From Ethanoligenens sp047722935 (lineage in GTDB: Bacteria > Bacillota > Clostridia > Oscillospirales > Ethanoligenentaceae), in NCBI GenBank assembly GCA_047722935.1, contig JBDNZS010000007.1, positions 1 to 64,000 of the forward strand: a DNA stretch of 64,000 bases, in the 5' to 3' direction. Numbering within the stretch: the first letter of the stretch is position 1; each line of letters opens with the position of its first letter. Positions 16,999-26,808 of the stretch are shown here, one piece after another. The translations under genes and the position numbers were made by a program. The notes beneath the pieces are model-generated. The model was not told the origin of the DNA and made no database searches. It was given only the letters and a program-made list of their open reading frames with translations.

Positions 16999-18600
16999 AT
17001 GGAAGAAAATTTGGAAAATTTATTTGCAAAACTCGGGCTTTCGGAAGAAGTTTTGAAAGCAATCGACCTTATGGGGTTTGAAGAACCCTCTCAGATCCAG
17101 ACGCAGGCAATCCCTGTGATCTTGGAAGGCAGCGATGTGATCGGGCAGGCACAGACAGGCACGGGCAAAACGCTGGCATATTCCGCCCCTGTCATCAGCA
17201 TGATGGAGCACGGCCCCCATCAGGTGCAGGCACTCATCCTCGTGCCCACACGCGAACTGGCTATTCAGGTCAACGACGAATTGGTGCGCATCAACCGCCT
17301 CAGCCACTATACATCCATTCCAGTTTACGGCGGGCAGCCCATTGATCGGCAGATCCGCGCACTGCAAAAGGGCGTAGATATCGTGGTGGCCACACCGGGC
17401 CGTATCCTTGACCATATCCGGCGCGGCACCGTGGATTTCAGCCATGTGCGTTTCTTCGTGTTGGATGAATCCGACGAGATGCTCAACATGGGCTTCATCG
17501 ACGATATCCAAGCTGTTTTGGACACCTTGCCAGCGGAACGGCAATCCCTGTTGTTTTCAGCCACCATGCCCATGCAGATCCGCAAGCTGGCACAAAAGCA
17601 CATGAAACCCGATGTCAAAAACATTGTCATCGCTAAAAGCACACTGACTGTCTCGCTGACCGAACAATTCTATTTTGAGGTCAAGCACCGCGACCGGTTC
17701 GAGACCCTTTGCCGCATTCTGGATGTGGATGAACCGGAAAGCGCCATCATTTTCTGCCGCACCAAACGCGGTGTGGATGAATTGGTGGAAAACATGCAGT
17801 CACGCGGATACATTGTGGAAGGTATGCATGGCGACATGGGACAAAACCAGCGCCAGAACACCTTGAAAAAATTCCGTGAAAGCAATCTGGACTTTTTGGT
17901 CGCCACCGACGTTGCGGCTCGCGGCATCGACATTGAGAATATCAGCCATGTCATCAACTATGAGCTGCCGGAGGACGCAGAATCCTATGTTCACCGCATT
18001 GGGCGCACCGGCCGCGCCAACCGCACCGGTATCGCTTACAGCTTGGTGACGCCGCGCGAATATGTTATTCTCAAGCAGATTGAGCGCGTTACCCACAGCC
18101 ATATCAAGCGCAAGGAAATCCCCACTGTAGAAGACATCTATGAGGTCAAATACAAAAATGTCCTCACCAAAGTCAAGGAAGAACTCGAAAAAAATGCATT
18201 TGAAAAGTTCAAGCCCCTTGCCTCGGAGTTGGATGACGAATACAATCTGGTGGATGTAGCAGCTGCGCTTTTGAAGCTGCTCTTTGAAAATGAATTGAAT
18301 TACGATTACGCGTCGAGCGAAAAAGTCCGTGAAGCGCGGCAAAATGCTGAGGAAACACGGTTGTTCCTCAATGCCGGTCGCATGGACAAAGTCACACCGC
18401 GTGATATCCTGCGCTTTTTATGCGACAACTCCGGATTTACCCGCAACGAAATTGGACATATTGATATTTTTGATAAATTCTCGTTCGCCAATGTCGCCAG
18501 CAGCGCGGCGGAAGCGATTATCGCAAGCTGTGCGGGCCTCACTCTCTGTGGTCGCCCCGCCAATGTGCAGGTCGCTCAAAAACGGCAGCCCCGTTACTAA
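16999..18600 (+). CDS. DEAD-box RNA helicase with DbpA-type RNA-binding domain (DESD variant)
   Basis: This ATP-dependent RNA helicase has about 533 residues. It has the Q motif (GFEEPSQIQTQAIP), Walker A AQTGTGKT (51-58), Ia PTRELA, motif III SAT, and C-terminal motifs ARGID and HRIGRTGR. Motif II reads V-L-D-E-S-D at 156-159, not DEAD. The C-terminus (about 460-530) resembles the DbpA RNA-binding fold, which in that family targets 23S rRNA hairpin 92; a role in ribosome assembly is likely. ATG 16999 (MEENLENLF) is the conventional N-terminus but lacks a good Shine-Dalgarno. A TTG at 16966 lies 14 bases behind a strong AAGGAGG, so a start 11 codons earlier cannot be excluded. Confidence 0.93.
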   Translation: MEENLENLFAKLGLSEEVLKAIDLMGFEEPSQIQTQAIPVILEGSDVIGQAQTGTGKTLAYSAPVISMMEHGPHQVQALILVPTRELAIQVNDELVRINRLSHYTSIPVYGGQPIDRQIRALQKGVDIVVATPGRILDHIRRGTVDFSHVRFFVLDESDEMLNMGFIDDIQAVLDTLPAERQSLLFSATMPMQIRKLAQKHMKPDVKNIVIAKSTLTVSLTEQFYFEVKHRDRFETLCRILDVDEPESAIIFCRTKRGVDELVENMQSRGYIVEGMHGDMGQNQRQNTLKKFRESNLDFLVATDVAARGIDIENISHVINYELPEDAESYVHRIGRTGRANRTGIAYSLVTPREYVILKQIERVTHSHIKRKEIPTVEDIYEVKYKNVLTKVKEELEKNAFEKFKPLASELDDEYNLVDVAAALLKLLFENELNYDYASSEKVREARQNAEETRLFLNAGRMDKVTPRDILRFLCDNSGFTRNEIGHIDIFDKFSFANVASSAAEAIIASCAGLTLCGRPANVQVAQKRQPRY

Positions 18601-18655
18601 GCGATGATTCTTGTTTAACTGAACAAAACAGCGGCACAATAGATAACGCATCATG

Positions 18656-18700
18656 AAAGAGCTTGTATCGGCCCAGACGGCCAATGCAGGCTCTTTTTGT
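18656..18700 (+). terminator. Intrinsic terminator of the helicase gene
   Basis: An imperfect hairpin (AGAGC...GGCC paired with GGCC...GCTCT, with small mismatches) is followed by TTTTTG, about 55 bp after the stop codon. Confidence 0.75.
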
Positions 18701-18843
18701 TTGCATCCAATGCCTCTTTGCCTGTCCGGCCTCGTGTACGCCCCGCATAATGTTTTGGTGAATGGTCAAACTAAATTTTGACCATGTGCATTCTACAGTA
18801 TGCGGGCACGCCGCCCAATCCGTACAAGTCAAGGAGGATTGAG

Positions 18844-19875
18844 ATGACAGTCCTGATTCCGGCATTTGAACCCGATATGCGGTTAATTGCTTTACTGCAC
18901 ACGCTGGCACAACAAGACCTGCGCATCGTGGTGGTAGATGATGGCAGCGGGCAAGGATATACTTCTGTATTTGAGCAGGCACGCACCATTGGTTGCACAA
19001 TCCTCACACATCCAACAAACCTCGGCAAGGGCTGTGCGCTCAAAACAGGTTTCTCTTATATATTGGAAAACATGCATGAAACCGAAGGCGTGATTACAGC
19101 CGATGCCGATGGTCAGCACCTCCCAATCGACATCCTGCACGTGGCCGAAGAACTGCGGCAGACACATACCGCCATCGTGCTTGGCGCGCGCCGGTTTACG
19201 GGGCATGTGCCGGCACGCAGCGTATTCGGAAATTTGGTCATGCGGGCGGTCTTTGCCTTTGCCAGCGGGCGAAATGTATGGGATACGCAGACCGGCCTGC
19301 GCGGCATCCCTGCGGAACTGCTGCCCTTGCTGCTGCGGGTACGCGGCGCACGTTTTGAATATGAAATCAACATGCTGCTCGACCTTGCCAACGCCGGATA
19401 TAAGTTCCAGCAAATTTTTATCGATACAGTGTACACATCTGGAAACGCCACCTCCCATTTCCGTCCTTTGGTTGACTCTGTTCGCGTACTGCTTCCCACG
19501 CTGCGCTTCTGCGTGTCCAGCATTGCGGCAGCCGTCACTGACTACATTCTGCTATTCGTCTTCCAATGGCTGACGCACAGCCTGTTGTTAGGCGTTGTGC
19601 TGGCACGCGCATCGAGTTCCGGTGTCCAATATGTACTCAACCGCTCACTGGTCTTTCACTCCCGCCTGACGAATAAAAAACAGCCCCACCGCGCCGCGCA
19701 GTATTACCTGCTGGTGCTGGGACTATTGGGACTCAACTATCTGATTTTAAAAGTGCTGACCGGCCCAATGCACATTTGGCTCGTATGGGCTAAACTCGTC
19801 ACCGAAATGATTCTGTTTTTCGTCAGCTATCTTGCGCAACGGCTGCTGGTGTTCAAACACCCGGTCATTAATTAA
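18844..19875 (+). CDS. Glycosyltransferase family 2 fused to a GtrA-like membrane domain
   Basis: The first half (about residues 1-210) is a GT-A fold GT2 enzyme of the dolichyl-phosphate-mannose synthase type: VVVDDGSGQG is the nucleotide-binding DDGS region, and ADADGQH is the metal-binding DxD motif. The second half (about 220-340) is hydrophobic with four predicted helices and the GtrA-family signature YVLNRSLVFHS. Such pairs usually make and flip a polyprenyl-phosphate sugar for wall or polymer glycosylation; here both activities are in one chain. ATG 18844 is six bases behind AAGGAGG. It stands alone and converges with pncB. The sugar and acceptor are unknown. Confidence 0.9.
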   Translation: MTVLIPAFEPDMRLIALLHTLAQQDLRIVVVDDGSGQGYTSVFEQARTIGCTILTHPTNLGKGCALKTGFSYILENMHETEGVITADADGQHLPIDILHVAEELRQTHTAIVLGARRFTGHVPARSVFGNLVMRAVFAFASGRNVWDTQTGLRGIPAELLPLLLRVRGARFEYEINMLLDLANAGYKFQQIFIDTVYTSGNATSHFRPLVDSVRVLLPTLRFCVSSIAAAVTDYILLFVFQWLTHSLLLGVVLARASSSGVQYVLNRSLVFHSRLTNKKQPHRAAQYYLLVLGLLGLNYLILKVLTGPMHIWLVWAKLVTEMILFFVSYLAQRLLVFKHPVIN

Positions 19876-19889
19876 CGCGTTCTAATTGG

Positions 19890-21335
19890 TTAATGCATTT
19901 GCTCGACCAACTGTTGTTTAAGCGACCAAAGCGGTTGGGAGAGATCCACATAATACCGGTGCGGATTTTCAAAACGGAGCACTTCGTCCCAAAGCGTGTT
20001 GATTTGTTCCCGACAATAGGCGGCGATTTCTTTAACGGACGGGCCTTGATAAACGCACTTCCCCGCCTGAAAAACGGGAACAAGCAGTGGCCTGGCGATA
20101 AAATCCGCCACCGTCTTGCGCTTCCATGTATGCTCAGGATCGAACAGAACATAAGGCTGGTTCTCGTCTATATGTTCCTTTGACAGTGCAATTACATCGG
20201 CGATTGCTTTGCCGGTTTCGCGTTCATATAACCGCCACACCTGTTTGAAACCGGGGGTGGTGATTTTTTCGACATTTTCACTGATTTTGATTTTGGGAAT
20301 GATTTGCCCGTCCCACTCCACTGCCGCCAGTTTGTACACGCCGCCAAACACCGGCTCGCTGCGCGATGTAATAAGCCGCTCGCCCACGCCGAACGAGTCC
20401 ACTTTTGCCCCTTGTATCAGGATGTCTCGGATGATATACTCATCCATCGAATTGGAGGCGACGATGCCGCAGTCGGTGAAACCTGCGTCGTCCAGCAGTT
20501 TACGCGCCTTGCGGGAAAGATAGGTAATGTCGCCGCTGTCGATACGAATACCCGCCGGGCGGAATCCGCGCGGCAGCACCTCCTCCTGAAACGTCCGGAT
20601 GGCGTTTGGTACGCCGGATTTCAGTACGTTGTATGTATCCACCAGCAACACGCAGTTCTGCGGGTAATTGTGTGCATAGGCGCGGAACGCATCCAGCTCG
20701 CTGTCAAACATCTGCACCCAGCTGTGCGCCATCGTGCCCATTGCCGGAATATCAAAATCACGCTCGGCAATGGTGCAAGCCGTCCCGACACAACCGCCGA
20801 TAACCGCCGCCCGCGCGCCGAGAATCGCGCCGTCACTGCCCTGCGCCCGGCGGGAACCAAACTCCATCACCGGCCGCCCCGCCGCCGCCCGCACGATGCG
20901 GTTGGCTTTGGTGGCAATCAGCGACTGATGATTGACTGTGAGCAAGATCATCGTTTCGACAAATTGTGCCTGTATAACCGGCCCGCGCACCGTCACAATA
21001 GGTTCACCGGGAAAAATCGGCGTACCTTCCGGCACTGCCCATACATCACAGCAAAAGTGGAACGTCCGCAGATACTCCAGAAACTGTTCGTTAAAGATGC
21101 CTTTCTCTTGTAGGTAAGCGATATCATCATCATCAAACGACAGGTTTTGCAGGTATTCAATTACCTGTTCCACCCCTGCCATAACGGCGAAACCGCCCTC
21201 TTCCGGCACACGACGAAAAAACATATCGAAATAGGCCACACGGTCGGCAAGCCCTTCTACAAAATAACCGTTTGCCATTGTCAATTCATAAAAATCCGTC
21301 AACATCGTCAAATTTGCGTCCGCATATCGATTCAT
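19890..21335 (-). CDS. pncB: Nicotinate phosphoribosyltransferase
   Basis: This NAD salvage enzyme converts nicotinate and PRPP to nicotinate mononucleotide. It has about 481 residues, starting MNRYADANLTMLTDFYELTM. Family motifs include EFGSRRAQG (substrate site), GTMAHSWVQMF (containing the autophosphorylated histidine region), RIDSGDI and FGVGERLITS. The frame runs back to 21524, but the ATG at 21335, behind AGGGG, fits the family start. It follows gatB on the same strand with a 110-bp gap, and is convergent with the GT2-GtrA gene (only 14 bp apart), so transcription of the two units may interfere at the 3' ends. Confidence 0.95.
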   Translation of the reverse strand: MNRYADANLTMLTDFYELTMANGYFVEGLADRVAYFDMFFRRVPEEGGFAVMAGVEQVIEYLQNLSFDDDDIAYLQEKGIFNEQFLEYLRTFHFCCDVWAVPEGTPIFPGEPIVTVRGPVIQAQFVETMILLTVNHQSLIATKANRIVRAAAGRPVMEFGSRRAQGSDGAILGARAAVIGGCVGTACTIAERDFDIPAMGTMAHSWVQMFDSELDAFRAYAHNYPQNCVLLVDTYNVLKSGVPNAIRTFQEEVLPRGFRPAGIRIDSGDITYLSRKARKLLDDAGFTDCGIVASNSMDEYIIRDILIQGAKVDSFGVGERLITSRSEPVFGGVYKLAAVEWDGQIIPKIKISENVEKITTPGFKQVWRLYERETGKAIADVIALSKEHIDENQPYVLFDPEHTWKRKTVADFIARPLLVPVFQAGKCVYQGPSVKEIAAYCREQINTLWDEVLRFENPHRYYVDLSQPLWSLKQQLVEQMH

Positions 21336-21445
21336 TGTCAACAACCCCTTTTTATCTGGCAGTTTTGTTCCACACCCCATATTAAAAAGAAAGGACTGCC
21401 GCTTTCCAACAATCCCGATGCAATACGCCATCACAGATACAACTA

Positions 21446-22882
21446 TTACGCCTCGTCCAGCGCTTTCTGCACCAACTCGCGCACCACCTGCGGATTCGCC
21501 TTGCCTTTGGAAGCACGCATACACTGCCCTACCAAATACCCAGCGGCATTCGTCTTGCCTTTTTTGTAATCGGCAACCGATTTTTCATTCTGCGCCAGCA
21601 CATCTCTCACGATTGCTTCGAGTGCGCCGGTATCGCTCACCTGCGCCAGTCCTTTGGCTTTCACAATATCATCCGGCTCGCCGCCGTTGCTGAATATCTC
21701 CTCCAGCACGGTTTTGCCCGCCGTGTTGGAAATAGTCTTCTTTTCAATTAAAGCAATGAGTGCCACCAGCTTAGCTGCGGTCAGTTGTGTCTGGGATAGC
21801 ACTGCGTCTTTCTCGCCCAGCAGACGCGCCACATCGCCAATCATCCAGTTTGCAACGGATTTGGGCGCCACGCCGCCAACACGCAGGCATTCCTCAAAGA
21901 ACGCTGTGCGCTCCGGGTCGGTGGCCAGCAAGCCCGCGTCAAACTCCGGTAAATTGTAGTCCTTCATATACCGGATACGACGTCTATTCGGCAGTTCGGG
22001 GATGCTCGCACGCCACGTGTTCAAATCCTCTTCATCGAGCACAATCGTGCCAAGGTCCGGTTCTGGGAAATACCGATAATCCTGCGCGTCCTCTTTGGAA
22101 CGCATCACAAAGTTTTTGCCCTGCGTATCGTCCCAGCGGCGGGTCTCCTGGTCGATGGTGCCGCCTGCTTCCAGTACTTCGATCTGCCGTTTGGACTCGT
22201 ATTCGATGGCATGGGCCGCCGCGTTAAACGAGTTCACATTCTTCATTTCAACGCGCGTACCAAACTCCGTGCTGCCTTTCGGACGCACCGAGACGTTCAC
22301 ATCCGCACGCATGGAACCCTCCTGCATCTTGCAGTCGGAAATATCCAACGCCAGCAGGATGTCGCGCAAGGTTTCCATGTAGGCTTTGGCCTCGGCGGCG
22401 CTGCGCAGATCGGGTTCAGACACGATTTCGATGAGCGGCACCCCGCAGCGGTTAAAGTCCACCAGCGTACCGGAAAAACTATCGCCGTGCAGCAGTTTGC
22501 CTGCATCTTCTTCGATGTGGATGCGCGTCACGCCGATGCGTTTCTCCGCGCCGTCCACCAACACATCCACAAAACCGTGTTCGCAAAGCGGCACATCAAA
22601 CTGCGAAATCTGATAGGCTTTGGGCAGGTCGGGGTAGAAATAGTTTTTGCGGTCCTGCTTGGACACGGGGTTGATGTCGCACCCGAGTGCATACCCCATC
22701 CGCACGGCGTATTCCACCACTTTTTCATTCAGAACCGGCAACGCGCCTGGCAGACCGGTACAAACCGGGCAGCATTCGGTGTTGACTTCCGCGCCGAATT
22801 CGTTTTTACAGGAACAATAGATTTTGCTTTTGGTTGAAAGCTCCGCGTGAACTTCCAGACCCACTACGATTTCATATTCCAT
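21446..22882 (-). CDS. gatB: Aspartyl/glutamyl-tRNA amidotransferase subunit B
   Basis: GatB is the kinase and tRNA-binding subunit of GatCAB, which converts Glu-tRNA(Gln) and Asp-tRNA(Asn) to the amide forms. It has 478 residues. The start reads MEYEIVVGLEVHAEL; cysteines of the zinc site occur in YCSCKNEFG and CCPVCTGLPG; LPKAYQISQFD and GVPLIEIVSEPD are diagnostic; and the YqeY-like tail is at the C-terminus. ATG 22882 is seven bases behind GGGGGAG; the six-codon longer frame is ignored. The gatA stop is 15 bp upstream, so it is the third gene of gatC-gatA-gatB. Confidence 0.97.
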   Translation of the reverse strand: MEYEIVVGLEVHAELSTKSKIYCSCKNEFGAEVNTECCPVCTGLPGALPVLNEKVVEYAVRMGYALGCDINPVSKQDRKNYFYPDLPKAYQISQFDVPLCEHGFVDVLVDGAEKRIGVTRIHIEEDAGKLLHGDSFSGTLVDFNRCGVPLIEIVSEPDLRSAAEAKAYMETLRDILLALDISDCKMQEGSMRADVNVSVRPKGSTEFGTRVEMKNVNSFNAAAHAIEYESKRQIEVLEAGGTIDQETRRWDDTQGKNFVMRSKEDAQDYRYFPEPDLGTIVLDEEDLNTWRASIPELPNRRRIRYMKDYNLPEFDAGLLATDPERTAFFEECLRVGGVAPKSVANWMIGDVARLLGEKDAVLSQTQLTAAKLVALIALIEKKTISNTAGKTVLEEIFSNGGEPDDIVKAKGLAQVSDTGALEAIVRDVLAQNEKSVADYKKGKTNAAGYLVGQCMRASKGKANPQVVRELVQKALDEA

Positions 22883-22896
22883 CTTGGTTCTCCCCC

Positions 22897-24351
22897 TCAC
22901 AGCACAGCCGGTGCGAACACGCCGCAGACCTGTTCCACCGCTTTGGCTGCGTTCAAAATGGTCTGCTCGTCAAACTTCCGCCCGATGAGCTGCAAACCGA
23001 CCGGCAGTCCGTCCAGCTCCCCGCAGGGCAGCGACACCGCCGGCAGTCCGGCGATATTGACCGGCACGGTGCAGATATCGGCGGCATACATTTGAAGCGG
23101 ATCGGCGGTGCGTTCACCGAGCTTGAATGCCGTCACCGGGGAAGTCGGCGTCAGGATCACATCGCAGTCCTCGAACGCCCTGGTGCACTCGCTGCGGATG
23201 AGATTCTGCGTCAGTTTTGCCTTGTGGTAATAAGCATCGTAATAACCGGAACTCAGCACGAACGTGCCCAGCATAATACGGCGCTTGACCTCGTCGCCAA
23301 ATCCTTCGGAACGCGAATTTTCATAGAGAGACAGAAGGTCGTCGTACTGCTCCGCACGGAAGCCGTATTTCACCCCGTCAAATCGCGCAAGATTGGAGGA
23401 TGCTTCCGCACAGGCGAGGATGTAATAGGTCGGCAGTGCGTATTCGGTAGACGGCAGGGAAACATCAGTCAACACCGCACCCGCTTTTTCCAGCGCCTTG
23501 GCGGTATCCATTACCTTTTCCTTGACCGCGTCATCCACGCCCTCACCAAAATATGCCTGCGGGATACCGACGCGCAAGCCCTTGACCGCACCGGTCAGCG
23601 TGCCTGCTACCGGCGGCTGCTCCCGATGGGTGCTGGTCGCGTCATGCGCGTCGCGGCCCTTGATCACGTCGAAGAGCAGCGCCGCATCATCCACTGTGCG
23701 TGCAAACGGGCCGATCTGATCGAGCGAGGAAGCAAACGCTACCAGACCATACCGGGAAACCGCCCCATAGGTCGGCTTCAGACCCACCACGCCGCAGAGC
23801 GCGGCAGGTTGACGAATGGAACCACCGGTATCCGAGCCAAGCGCCAACGGTGCTTCTCCCGCCGCCACCGCCGCCGCGCTGCCGCCTGATGAACCGCCCG
23901 GCACGCGTTCCAGATCACGCGGGTTGTGCGTCTTCTTGAAATAGGAATTTTCACAGGAGGAACCCATGGCGAATTCGTCCATGTTTGTCTTACCGGTCAC
24001 CACCGCACCCGCCTGGTGCAGGTTTTCCGCCACGGTTGCGTTGTACGGCGGCACAAAGTTATGCAGCATCTTGGAGGCGCAGGTGGTGCGCAAGCCTTTG
24101 GTGCAGATGTTGTCCTTGACGGCGACCGGCACACCCGCCAGCGCGCCAAGCTCTTCGCCCGCCGCCAATTGTTTGTCCAATTCGGCGGCGCGGGCAAGCG
24201 CTTCCTCTTTGGTTAGGGTGATGTAGGCGCCCACACGGTCTTCCACCGCCTCGGTGCGCTCCAGAAATGCCGTGGTAATCTCAACGGCGCTGGCTTTTTT
24301 TTCAACAAACAGCGTGTGCAGGCCGGACGCTGTGTTTTCATACAGTTCCAT
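22897..24351 (-). CDS. gatA: Aspartyl/glutamyl-tRNA amidotransferase subunit A
   Basis: GatA is the amidase subunit that releases ammonia from glutamine for GatB. It has 484 residues with the amidase signature: catalytic Lys in GVPVAVKDNIC, the SSCENSYF region, and the Ser-cisSer-Lys triad serines in GGSSGGSAAAVAAGEAPLALGSDTGGSIRQPA. A ribosome-binding AAAGGGAG lies 12 bases before ATG 24351. It is 21 bp after gatC and 15 bp before gatB. Presence of GatCAB indicates that the organism makes at least one of Gln-tRNA or Asn-tRNA indirectly. Confidence 0.97.
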   Translation of the reverse strand: MELYENTASGLHTLFVEKKASAVEITTAFLERTEAVEDRVGAYITLTKEEALARAAELDKQLAAGEELGALAGVPVAVKDNICTKGLRTTCASKMLHNFVPPYNATVAENLHQAGAVVTGKTNMDEFAMGSSCENSYFKKTHNPRDLERVPGGSSGGSAAAVAAGEAPLALGSDTGGSIRQPAALCGVVGLKPTYGAVSRYGLVAFASSLDQIGPFARTVDDAALLFDVIKGRDAHDATSTHREQPPVAGTLTGAVKGLRVGIPQAYFGEGVDDAVKEKVMDTAKALEKAGAVLTDVSLPSTEYALPTYYILACAEASSNLARFDGVKYGFRAEQYDDLLSLYENSRSEGFGDEVKRRIMLGTFVLSSGYYDAYYHKAKLTQNLIRSECTRAFEDCDVILTPTSPVTAFKLGERTADPLQMYAADICTVPVNIAGLPAVSLPCGELDGLPVGLQLIGRKFDEQTILNAAKAVEQVCGVFAPAVL

Positions 24352-24372
24352 CTATGGTTGTCTCCCTTTCGG

Positions 24373-24645
24373 TTATTCCACGGTTTTAGGCACGACTACA
24401 CAGCCTGCCTCGGTCTTCGGCGCGTTAGAAAGCACCTGCTCGCGGGTAAGCGATGCACCCACTTCGTCTTTGCGCAGTTCCATGCGGTCGTTCACATCCA
24501 ATGCCAGCCGTGTTTCTTCAAAATCCGGCAGCTTGGCAACCATGCCCACGATCTCGCGCATGTCGTGTGCCATTTTGGCTTCGCTCACCTCGTCAAAACG
24601 CAGACGGGACAGTTTCGCCAGATGCTTCACATTGATTTCTTCCAT
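24373..24645 (-). CDS. gatC: Aspartyl/glutamyl-tRNA amidotransferase subunit C
   Basis: GatC is the small (90-residue) scaffolding subunit that wraps around the GatA-GatB interface. The sequence has the typical VKHLAKLSRLRFDEVSEAKM start region, the helical hairpin, and the LRKDEV segment. ATG 24645 follows a GGAGGAA that lies within the last codons of ligA, so translation is likely coupled to ligA. First of the gatCAB genes and four bases after the ligA frame. Confidence 0.95.
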   Translation of the reverse strand: MEEINVKHLAKLSRLRFDEVSEAKMAHDMREIVGMVAKLPDFEETRLALDVNDRMELRKDEVGASLTREQVLSNAPKTEAGCVVVPKTVE

Positions 24646-24647
24646 CT

Positions 24648-26624
24648 TTATTCCTCCGGTTCACATAATGATTCAAACGCCGCTTCGTCCAGTACCGAGA
24701 CGCCAAGGGCAAGCGCCTTGTCCAGCTTGGAACCAGCCTCTTCTCCCGCCACGACGTAGGTTGTCTTTTTGGATACGCTGCCGGTCACTTTGCCGCCGAG
24801 CGCTTCGATACGCGCTTTCGCTTCCTCTCGCGTATAATGCGGCAGGGTTCCGGTCAGTACAAAGGTCTGTCCGGCAAAACGGGTGTCCACCGGTGCCTGC
24901 TCGTGCGCCGTAAGCAATACACCCGCCGCATGCAGGCGCTCCACCAGTTTTGCAGTGTCCTCCAATGCAAAAAAGCGCACGGCATTTTCCGCGATGATGC
25001 CGCCAATCTCATCAATGGTGCATAGCTCGTCCTCTGTGACGGAGAACAGCCGCTCCATATCGCCAAACCGCATGGCAATCAGTTTGGCGGCTTTCTGACC
25101 CACCTGTCGGATGCCAAGTGCGTACAACAGCCGCGCCAAACCCGCCTGCTTAGATTTTTCGATGGCGGCAACCAGATTCTCCGCCGATTTCCTGCCCATC
25201 CGCTCCAGTTTGGCGACCTCGTCAGCTTGCAGATTGTACACATCCGCGATAGAATGCACCAGACCGGCCCCCACCAGCGATTCCACCAACGCAGGGCCCA
25301 TTCCTTCGATGTCCATTGCATCGCGCGAGGCGAAGTGGATGAGATGCCGCAGCAGTTGGGCAGGACAATCGGGGTTCTGGCAGCGCAGAACAGCCTCATC
25401 CTCCTCCCGCGCGACCGGCGCGCCGCAGGATGGACAGACCGTCGGCATCCGGTAGGGTTCTCCCCCGCCGTGTTCGACCACCGACACGATTTCGGGAATG
25501 ATGTCTCCGGCTTTGCGCACCACCACCGTGTCTCCGATGCAGATGCCCTTTTCCCGGATAAAATCCTCGTTGTGCAGTGTTGCGCGGGCCACCGTACTGC
25601 CCGCCAGCAGCACCGGCTCCAGCACCGCAGTGGGGGTCAGCGCGCCGGTGCGTCCGACGTTGATATCGACATCCAGCAGTTGGGTGCGCTTTTCCTCCGG
25701 CGGAAACTTAAACGCCACCGCCCAGCGCGGAAATTTCGCCGTGCTGCCAAGCGTGCGGCGATCTGCAAAATCATCGACCTTGACGACCACGCCGTCGATG
25801 CCAAACGGCAAAGTACCCCTGCTATCCCCGATGTGCCTGATCTCCGCTTCCACTTCTGTCAGCAAGGCACAAGGGGTATGCGCCACCACCTTAAAGCCCA
25901 ACTCTTTAAGCAGTGCATGGCCCGCCAGATGACTCCCGACCGTTTCCCCCTCAATGCGCTGGATGTTAAATACAAAGATGTCCAATCCGCGCGCCGAGGT
26001 AATTTTTGAATTTTTCTGCCGCAGGGAACCCGCCGCCGCGTTGCGTGGATTTTTAAACGGCTTTTCTTCGCGCAGTTCCTGCTCACGCACCAGTTTTTCA
26101 AACTGCGCAACCGGCATAAACACCTCGCCGCGCACTTCCAAAAACGGCAGCGGGCGCGTCAAACGCAGTGGGATGGAGCGCACGGTGCGCAGATTGGCGG
26201 TCACATCCTCACCGGTCACGCCATCACCGCGGGTGGAACCGCGCACAAACAGCCCGTCCCGGTATTCCAGCGCGACCGACAGCCCGTCGATCTTTGGCTC
26301 AACGGCATACCGCACCGTTTGCAAAGCGTCATGCATCCGCTCGTCGAATGCGCGCACCTCCTCCAAAGAGAACACGTCCTGCAGGCTCTCCATCGGCACA
26401 TCGTGCCGCACGGGCTCAAATTGACCCAGCGCCGTGCCGCCTATCCGCTGGGTCGGGGAGTCCGGCGCAACCAATTCAGGATGAGCGCTCTCAAGCTCTT
26501 CGAGTTCCCGCAGCATCCGGTCGTATTCGTAATCTTCTATTTCAGGCGCGTCCAGCACATAATAGAGATAGTTATGGCGGGACAGCGTCTCCCGCAGTTC
26601 TTTTGCACGCGCCACGGCATCCAT
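24648..26624 (-). CDS. ligA: NAD-dependent DNA ligase
   Basis: LigA seals nicks during replication and repair with NAD as cofactor. It has 658 residues: Ia domain at the N-terminus; adenylation domain with the nucleophilic lysine in VEPKIDGLSVALEYRDG; OB fold; four-cysteine zinc finger (CPSCGAPV... and CQNPDCPAQ); helix-hairpin-helix repeats; and a C-terminal BRCT domain beginning FVLTGTLPHYTREEAK. ATG 26624 is six bases after GGAGG; the longer frame from 26651 is ignored. It heads the ligA-gatCAB unit on the minus strand. Confidence 0.97.
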   Translation of the reverse strand: MDAVARAKELRETLSRHNYLYYVLDAPEIEDYEYDRMLRELEELESAHPELVAPDSPTQRIGGTALGQFEPVRHDVPMESLQDVFSLEEVRAFDERMHDALQTVRYAVEPKIDGLSVALEYRDGLFVRGSTRGDGVTGEDVTANLRTVRSIPLRLTRPLPFLEVRGEVFMPVAQFEKLVREQELREEKPFKNPRNAAAGSLRQKNSKITSARGLDIFVFNIQRIEGETVGSHLAGHALLKELGFKVVAHTPCALLTEVEAEIRHIGDSRGTLPFGIDGVVVKVDDFADRRTLGSTAKFPRWAVAFKFPPEEKRTQLLDVDINVGRTGALTPTAVLEPVLLAGSTVARATLHNEDFIREKGICIGDTVVVRKAGDIIPEIVSVVEHGGGEPYRMPTVCPSCGAPVAREEDEAVLRCQNPDCPAQLLRHLIHFASRDAMDIEGMGPALVESLVGAGLVHSIADVYNLQADEVAKLERMGRKSAENLVAAIEKSKQAGLARLLYALGIRQVGQKAAKLIAMRFGDMERLFSVTEDELCTIDEIGGIIAENAVRFFALEDTAKLVERLHAAGVLLTAHEQAPVDTRFAGQTFVLTGTLPHYTREEAKARIEALGGKVTGSVSKKTTYVVAGEEAGSKLDKALALGVSVLDEAAFESLCEPEE

Positions 26625-26732
26625 AACATTCCTCCGTTTCCAAACGATCATCGGTAGTTAGTATACCATTTTTTACTCCAAACGTGTAGGGGGCAAGCGG
26701 AAAACTTGAAAAGAACCCTGTCACTCTATTCA

Positions 26733-26761
26733 TTGAAAAATTTTCCTGCCTGTTATACAAT
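26733..26761 (+). promoter_or_regulatory. SigA-type promoter of the M3 peptidase gene
   Basis: TTGAAA and TACAAT are separated by 17 bp, about 47 bp before the start codon. Confidence 0.65.
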
Positions 26762-26808
26762 AGAACCATCGGAGATGCACAGGTATCCCGAACGAAAGGG
26801 GAACCCAT

